Shown piece after piece: positions 59,331-64,000 of a DNA stretch of 64,000 bases (position 1 is the first letter of the stretch; each line of letters opens with the position of its first letter). Source of the stretch: Aquipuribacter nitratireducens (lineage in GTDB: Bacteria > Actinomycetota > Actinomycetes > Actinomycetales > JBBAYJ01). Position numbers and translations under genes: made by a program. The notes under the pieces were generated by a model, which saw nothing but the letters and a program-made list of their open reading frames with translations, was not told the origin of the DNA and searched no databases. The stretch lies in contig NZ_JBBEOG010000005.1 of assembly GCF_037860835.1 (NCBI RefSeq), forward strand, positions 186,001 to 250,000, read 5' to 3'.

Positions 59331-62300
59331 ATGACGGACACCGCCGACACCCGCGAGACCGCGGGCGCCCGGGTCGACCCGCCCCGGCCGGTCGTGCCCG
59401 CCGCCGAGGACTACCGGCTCGAGCACCGCTACACGCAGGAGTCCGGTCGGGTGCTCATGAGCAGCATCCAGGCGCTCGCCCGCCTGCCCGTCGAGCAGCT
59501 GCGACGCGACCGCGCCGCCGGCCTCCGCACGGCCGCCTTCCTCTCCGGGTACCCCGGCTCGCCGCTCGGCGGCTACGACCTCGAGGTCGCCCGCATGCTC
59601 CGCGCGCACTCCGGCGGCGCCGACGCCGACCTGCCCGTCGTCCACAAGCCCGCGGTCAACGAGGAGCTCGGTGCCTCCGCCGTCATGGGGTCCCAGCTCG
59701 CCGCCTCTCGACCGGACGCGCGATACGACGGCGTCGTCGGCATCTGGTACGGCAAGGCACCGGGGCTCGACCGTGCGACCGACGCCATCCGTCACGGCGT
59801 CTTCGCGGGCACCTCGCAGCACAGCGGTGTCGTCGCGCTCGTCGGCGACGACCCGGCGGCGAAGTCGAGCACGATGCCGTCGAGCTCCGACGCCGCGCTC
59901 GTCGACCTCCACATGCCGATCCTCTACCCCGGCACCCCGGCGGAGTGCCTCGAGCTCGGCCTCCACGCCGTCGCGATCAGCCGGGCGTGCGGCCTGTGGG
60001 CGGCGATGAAGGTCGTGACGCCGGTCGCCGACGCGGTCGGCACCGTCGACCTCCCGGCCCTCGACGCGGACCCCGTCATGCCGGAGGGCTGGGACGCCGT
60101 CGAGCGGCACCCGTCCGCAGTGTTCCTCGGCTCCGCCCGGATGATCGCGGTGGAGAAGGAGTTCCGCACCGTCCGCGCCGACCTCGCCTACCGCTACGGC
60201 GTCCTCAACGGCCTCAACCGGATCAGCGTCGACCCGTCCGACGCGTGGCTCGGGATCGTGTCGACCGGCTACACGTACTACGAGGTCCGGGAGGCGCTGC
60301 GCCGGCTCGGCCTGCACTCCGACGACGACGTCCGCGGCGCCGGCATCCGCCTGCTGCAGCTGCGGATGCCCGTCCCGTTCGACCGCGACATGGTGCGCCG
60401 CTTCGCCGACGGCCTCGAGGAGATCGTCGTCGTCGAGGAGAAGAACCCGACCCTCGAGGGGCTCATCAAGGAGACCCTCTACGACACCGCGCACCGGCCC
60501 CGCGTCGTCGGCAAGAAGGACGAGAACGGCGCCGAGCTCATCCACGAGTACGGCCTCATGGACGCCGACGCCATGGTCGACGCCCTGCGTACGCGGCTCT
60601 CCCAGCGCCTCGCCGACCGCCTCGCGCCGCCGCCCCGCGAGCGCATCGAGGTCGGGCAGCTGCTGCCGCTGTCGACGCAGCGGACGCCGTTCTTCTGCTC
60701 CGGCTGCCCCCACAACTGGGGCACCAAGGTCCCCGACGGCACCCTCGTCGGCGCCGGCACCGGCTGCCACGGCATGAGCCTGCTCATGGACCCCGGCCTC
60801 GTCGGCGACACGTTCGGCATCACCGCGATGGGCAACGAGGGTGCCCACTGGATCGGCATGTCCCCGTTCGTCGAGACCGAGCACGTCGTGCAGAACTTCG
60901 GCGACGGCACGTACTTCCACTCCGGCCAGCTCGCCGTGCAGGCCGCGGTGGGTGCCGGCAGCCGCATCACCTTCAAGATCCTCTACAACGACACGGTCGC
61001 GATGACGGGAGGGCAGGACGCGACGTTCGCGGTCGGGGTCCCGCAGCTCGTCACGACGCTCCTGCAGCTCGGCGTGAAGCGGGTCGTCGTCACGTCGCCG
61101 GACGCGCGCTCCTACGACCGCACCGGCCTCCCGCGCGAGGTCGAGGTCCGCGACCGCGACGACATCGTCGCCGTGCAGGAGGAGCTCGCGGCCGTCGACG
61201 GTGTCACCGTCCTCGTCCACCACCAGCCGTGCGCGGCGGAGCTGCGACGCGGCCGCAAGCGCGGCACCGTCGAGACCCCGCCGACGCGCGTCGCCATCAA
61301 CCCGCGCATCTGCGAGGGCTGCGGCGACTGCGGGCAGGTGTCGAACTGCCTGTCCGTGCAGCCGCTCGACACCCCGCTGGGCCGCCGGACGCGTATCGAC
61401 CAGGACAGCTGCAACCTCGACTTCTCGTGCGTCAAGGGCGACTGCCCGGCGTTCATGGAGGTCGACGTGTCCGAGGGCGCGGAGCCCGCACCCCGGCCGG
61501 ACACGCGCGGCGGGCCGGACCACGCCCTGCCCGCGCCGGCCACCCCCGAGGCGAGCGACGTCGTGCGCGTCCGGCTGGCCGGCATCGGCGGCACAGGCGT
61601 CGTCACGACCGCCCAGGTGCTCGGCACCGCCGCGATGCTCGACGGCTGGGGCGTGCACGGTCTCGACCAGACCGGTCTGTCGCAGAAGGCCGGCCCGGTC
61701 ATCAGCGACGTGGTCCTCACCCGCGGCGAGGGCGCGTCGACGAACCTCATCGGCGCCGGCCAGACCTCCGTGCTGCTGGCGCTCGACGGGCTCGTGGGCG
61801 CCTCGGACCCCGTCCTCGCCGCGTGCGACCCGGCGCACACCCGCGTCGTCCTGTCGACGACCCGGACGCCGACCGGGCGCATGGTGTCCGACCCGGCCAT
61901 CCCGTACCCCGCCGAGGCCGACGTCGAGGCCCGCCTGCGCGCGGGGTCTCGCGAGGTGCTCGCCGCCGACGCGTCGTGGCTGTCCCGGGCGCTGCTCGGC
62001 GACGCGGCGTACGCCAACGTCCTCGTGCTCGGCATGGCCGTCCAGGCCGGCGCCGTCCCGGTCGACGTCGCCCTGCTCCAGCGCGCGCTCGAGCTCAACG
62101 GCGTCGCCGTCGAGCGGAACCTCGCCGCGTTCGCGTGGGGTCGGGCGTGGGTCGCGGACCCCGCGGGCACCGAGGCGGAGGCACGGAGCCGGCTCACGAC
62201 CGCCGGGGAGCTGCTGACGGTGCCGGAGCTCCCGGCGTCGCTGCGGGCCCGCGTCGACGCCGCCGGCCTCACGAGCGAGGTCGCGGGGACGGTCGCGATG

Positions 62301-62912
62301 CTCGCCGCCGACCTCGTCGGCTACCAGGACGCCCGCTACGCGGGCCGCTTCCTCGACACCGTCGAGCGGGTCGCCGCGGCGGAGCACGCCCTCGACGCGA
62401 CAGCCGTCCCCGCCGCCGCGCACGAGCAGCTGACGGAGACCGTCGCGCGCTCGCTGCACAAGCTGATGGCGTACAAGGACGAGTACGAGGTCGCCCGGCT
62501 CATGCTCCTGCCCGAGGCCGACGCCGCGGCGGAGGAGGCGGGCACGGGTCCTCGGACGTACCTCCTCCACCCGCCGATGCTCAAGGCGCTCGGGGTCGAG
62601 CGGAAGCTCCGCTTCGACGAGCGGACCCGGCCGGGGTTCCAGGCCCTCGCCGCGGGCAAGCGGCTGCGCGGCACCCGCCTCGACCCGTTCGGCGCGACGG
62701 AGATGCGACGGACCGAGCGGTCGCTCGTCCGGGAGTTCGTCGGCACCGTCGTCGCGCTCGTCCGCGGGCTCGACGCGACCTCCCACGCCCACGCGGTCGA
62801 GATCGCGCGGCTGCCCGACGGCATCCGCGGCTACGAGGACCTCAAGCTGCGCCGGGTCGGGGAGTACCGGGAGGCGGTCGCCGCCGCGATGGCGTCGTAC
62901 CCCGGAGCCTGA
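59331..62912 (+). CDS. Indolepyruvate:ferredoxin oxidoreductase, fused alpha-gamma-beta type
   Basis: Oxidatively decarboxylates arylpyruvates from aromatic amino acids to aryl-acetyl-CoA, reducing ferredoxin. The 1193-residue fusion has an N-terminal pyrimidine-binding part ('RTAAFLSGYPGSPLGGYDLE'), a TPP-binding part ('GTGCHGMSLLMDPGLVGDTF' and 'GNEGAHWIGM'), a Cys-rich iron-sulphur segment (about 650-710: 'RICEGCGDCGQVSNC' and 'SCNLDFSCVKGDCPAF') and a C-terminal gamma-type domain ('VRLAGIGGTGVVTTAQVLGT'). Length matches single-chain homologues (about 1150-1200). ATG 59331 follows GAGGAGG. An Lrp/AsnC regulator gene follows. Confidence 0.93.
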   Translation: MTDTADTRETAGARVDPPRPVVPAAEDYRLEHRYTQESGRVLMSSIQALARLPVEQLRRDRAAGLRTAAFLSGYPGSPLGGYDLEVARMLRAHSGGADADLPVVHKPAVNEELGASAVMGSQLAASRPDARYDGVVGIWYGKAPGLDRATDAIRHGVFAGTSQHSGVVALVGDDPAAKSSTMPSSSDAALVDLHMPILYPGTPAECLELGLHAVAISRACGLWAAMKVVTPVADAVGTVDLPALDADPVMPEGWDAVERHPSAVFLGSARMIAVEKEFRTVRADLAYRYGVLNGLNRISVDPSDAWLGIVSTGYTYYEVREALRRLGLHSDDDVRGAGIRLLQLRMPVPFDRDMVRRFADGLEEIVVVEEKNPTLEGLIKETLYDTAHRPRVVGKKDENGAELIHEYGLMDADAMVDALRTRLSQRLADRLAPPPRERIEVGQLLPLSTQRTPFFCSGCPHNWGTKVPDGTLVGAGTGCHGMSLLMDPGLVGDTFGITAMGNEGAHWIGMSPFVETEHVVQNFGDGTYFHSGQLAVQAAVGAGSRITFKILYNDTVAMTGGQDATFAVGVPQLVTTLLQLGVKRVVVTSPDARSYDRTGLPREVEVRDRDDIVAVQEELAAVDGVTVLVHHQPCAAELRRGRKRGTVETPPTRVAINPRICEGCGDCGQVSNCLSVQPLDTPLGRRTRIDQDSCNLDFSCVKGDCPAFMEVDVSEGAEPAPRPDTRGGPDHALPAPATPEASDVVRVRLAGIGGTGVVTTAQVLGTAAMLDGWGVHGLDQTGLSQKAGPVISDVVLTRGEGASTNLIGAGQTSVLLALDGLVGASDPVLAACDPAHTRVVLSTTRTPTGRMVSDPAIPYPAEADVEARLRAGSREVLAADASWLSRALLGDAAYANVLVLGMAVQAGAVPVDVALLQRALELNGVAVERNLAAFAWGRAWVADPAGTEAEARSRLTTAGELLTVPELPASLRARVDAAGLTSEVAGTVAMLAADLVGYQDARYAGRFLDTVERVAAAEHALDATAVPAAAHEQLTETVARSLHKLMAYKDEYEVARLMLLPEADAAAEEAGTGPRTYLLHPPMLKALGVERKLRFDERTRPGFQALAAGKRLRGTRLDPFGATEMRRTERSLVREFVGTVVALVRGLDATSHAHAVEIARLPDGIRGYEDLKLRRVGEYREAVAAAMASYPGA

Positions 62913-62956
62913 CCATCCGCCGCGCCGGAGGTGTCGCACGGGCTACGGTCCCGCTC

Positions 62957-63424
62957 GTGCAGACGCCGCTGCTCGACGACCTGGACCGGCTCATCCTCGC
63001 CGAGCTCCAGCGCGACGCCCGCCAGACGAACCGTGCGCTCGCCGAGACGGCCGGCGTCGCCCCCTCGACGATGCTCGCACGAGTGCGCCGGCTCGAGGAG
63101 GCCGGGGTCATCCGCGGCTACCACGCCGTCGTCGACCACCGGGCCGTCGGGCGAACCGTCCGCGCCGTCGTGAGCGTGCGCCTGCAGCCGAAGAGCCGCG
63201 AGGTCGTCGCGGCGTTCCTCGACGCCGTGTGGCAGCTGGACGAGACCGTCGGGGTGTCGCTGACGACCGGCACCTACGACGTGCTCGTCCACCTGTCGGC
63301 CAAGGACGTCACGAGCCTGGGGGAGCGGGTGCTCCACGACATCGCGTCGTTCGACAACGTCGTCGCCGAGCACACCGCGCTCGTCCTCGAGCAGCGGGAG
63401 AAGTCGGCGATCACCGCGCTGTAG
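62957..63424 (+). CDS. Lrp/AsnC-family regulator
   Basis: A 155-residue amino-acid-sensing regulator. The helix-turn-helix ('LDRLILAELQRDARQTNRAL' and 'AETAGVAPSTMLARVRRLEE') fills residues 8-55, 'GVIRGYHAVVDHRAVGR' links to the RAM ligand-binding domain ('VWQLDETVGVSLTTGTYDVL'). It follows the indolepyruvate oxidoreductase gene by 44 bases on the same strand and probably controls it in response to an aromatic amino acid or arylpyruvate; this is inferred from position. GTG 62957 starts the family-typical 'LDDLDRLIL'. Convergent with the last gene, three bases apart. Confidence 0.9.
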   Translation: MQTPLLDDLDRLILAELQRDARQTNRALAETAGVAPSTMLARVRRLEEAGVIRGYHAVVDHRAVGRTVRAVVSVRLQPKSREVVAAFLDAVWQLDETVGVSLTTGTYDVLVHLSAKDVTSLGERVLHDIASFDNVVAEHTALVLEQREKSAITAL

Positions 63425-63427
63425 GGC

Positions 63428-64000
63428 TCAGCCGGACGGCGCCGGGCTCGGCGCGGGGCTGACCGCCCCGTCGCCGGGTGCGGGGCTCGCGCCCGGCAGC
63501 ACGGGCACGCCCTGGCTGCCGTCCGCGCACCGCACCCGCGACGGCTGCGGCGTGGCGGCCGCCTCGGCGGCGACGTCGGGCGCGGCCAGCCCCGCCCACG
63601 TCTCGCCGAGCACGACGGTGACGACGTCGACCCGCTCGTCGGGCTCGAGGACGGCGCCCTGGAGGTTCGCCGCGACGACGAGGGCCGCCGGCTCCGCGAC
63701 CGGCGAGTAGCGGACGACCGCCGCCTCGACCTCGCGCGGGGCGTTGCCGATCTCCGCGATCGTGAAGCCGCGCGCCTCGAGCTCGTCGGCGGTGCCCCCG
63801 GCCAGGCCGGTCCGGTCGGTGCCGTTGAGGACCGTCACGCTCGTGCCCTGGACGTTCGCCGGCTGCACGGCCGCCGGCTCGCACGGGGCGCCGGTCGGGG
63901 CGACCGAGGGAGCGGCCTGCGGCTCGGGGGCGAACGGGAGCGCCCAGCGGCCGAGGACGGCACCGGCGGCGATGACGCCGGTCCCGCCGACGACCGTGAT
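63428..64000 (-). CDS. LytR_C-domain membrane protein (5' part off the window)
   Basis: The 3' 191 codons of a gene that starts beyond base 64000. The visible part begins in a hydrophobic segment ('ITVVGGTGVIAAGAVLG'), then a Pro/Ala spacer, then a LytR_C domain ('TSVTVLNGTDRTGLAGGTAD', 'ELEARGFTIAEIGNAPREVE', 'LEPDERVDVVTVVLGETW') and a Pro/Ala-rich tail. Actinobacteria have small single-TM LytR_C proteins of this layout without the catalytic LCP domain, and the short spacing between membrane segment and LytR_C suggests this is one. The full LCP protein at 4365-5840 carries a related domain. Confidence 0.8.
   Translation of the reverse strand: MTVVGGTGVIAAGAVLGRWALPFAPEPQAAPSVAPTGAPCEPAAVQPANVQGTSVTVLNGTDRTGLAGGTADELEARGFTIAEIGNAPREVEAAVVRYSPVAEPAALVVAANLQGAVLEPDERVDVVTVVLGETWAGLAAPDVAAEAAATPQPSRVRCADGSQGVPVLPGASPAPGDGAVSPAPSPAPSG

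Noticed and set aside
58620-62939. A 1439-codon open frame antisense to the indolepyruvate oxidoreductase gene
   Set aside because: It is the mirror of a GC-rich gene: third-position G/C removes stops from the opposite strand. Its translation is low-complexity Arg/Asp/Gly/Val and matches no family, while the plus strand encodes a full-length recognised enzyme.

Overview
The window is very GC-rich (about three quarters G+C), with GTG starts used about as readily as ATG, GAGGAGG-type ribosome binding sites and many ATGA/GTGA stop-start overlaps. Gene content (GTP-dependent PEP carboxykinase, F420-type LLM oxidoreductase, SpoIIE-type phosphatases, LCP proteins, PxKF secreted protein, DUF8129, fused indolepyruvate:ferredoxin oxidoreductase) points to a free-living, aerobic high-GC actinobacterium. 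The genus cannot be fixed from this sequence. No rRNA, phage, intact IS element or CRISPR array was seen.

Layout. 1-9 kb: a sugar-ABC binding lipoprotein cut by the left edge, a GGDEF protein, a secreted PxKF protein, an LCP cell-wall ligase, a repeat-rich spacer, tRNA-Ser(GCT), then a minus-strand PEPCK, 28-residue ORF, class B PBP, Nudix series. 11-13.3 kb: HAD dehalogenase and cardiolipin synthase. 13.4-20.2 kb: an aromatic catabolic operon for the hydroxyquinol route (leader ORF, maleylacetate reductase, hydroxyquinol 1,2-dioxygenase, FAD aromatic hydroxylase, two CoA-transferase subunits) plus an IclR regulator. Together these genes would turn a resorcinol/phenol-type ring into 3-oxoadipyl-CoA.

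20-31 kb: tRNA-Arg, an O-methyltransferase, a double-CMD protein, ion channels, two adjacent SpoIIE phosphatases, a stress-type SDR and an F420 oxidoreductase. 31-41.5 kb: a stand-alone proteasome-like Ntn hydrolase, a secreted LVIVD/PA protein, a Rieske ferredoxin, a PAS-GGDEF-EAL-GAF protein, a TRIC channel, a Ser/Thr kinase and a secreted lytic transglycosylase. 41.5-47.7 kb: OsmC, an MBL-CobU fusion, a PH-domain operon, upp, tadA with its partner gene, a decayed YefM-YoeB toxin-antitoxin remnant and tRNA-Ser(CGA). 47.7-64 kb: a frameshifted SpoIIE phosphatase, a TetR-controlled membrane gene with a perfect operator palindrome, a HerA-like ATPase, an S51-type peptidase, a 2H phosphoesterase, an SDR, an FtsH-like protease, a glycosyltransferase, a RecQ-like helicase, indolepyruvate:ferredoxin oxidoreductase with an Lrp regulator, and a LytR_C protein cut by the right edge.

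The strongest leads are the hydroxyquinol operon's coupled leader ORF and palindrome, the propeptide-less proteasome-like enzyme with canonical T1/D17/K33, the toxin-antitoxin fossil, a small family of long palindromes between convergent genes, and the TetR operator module.
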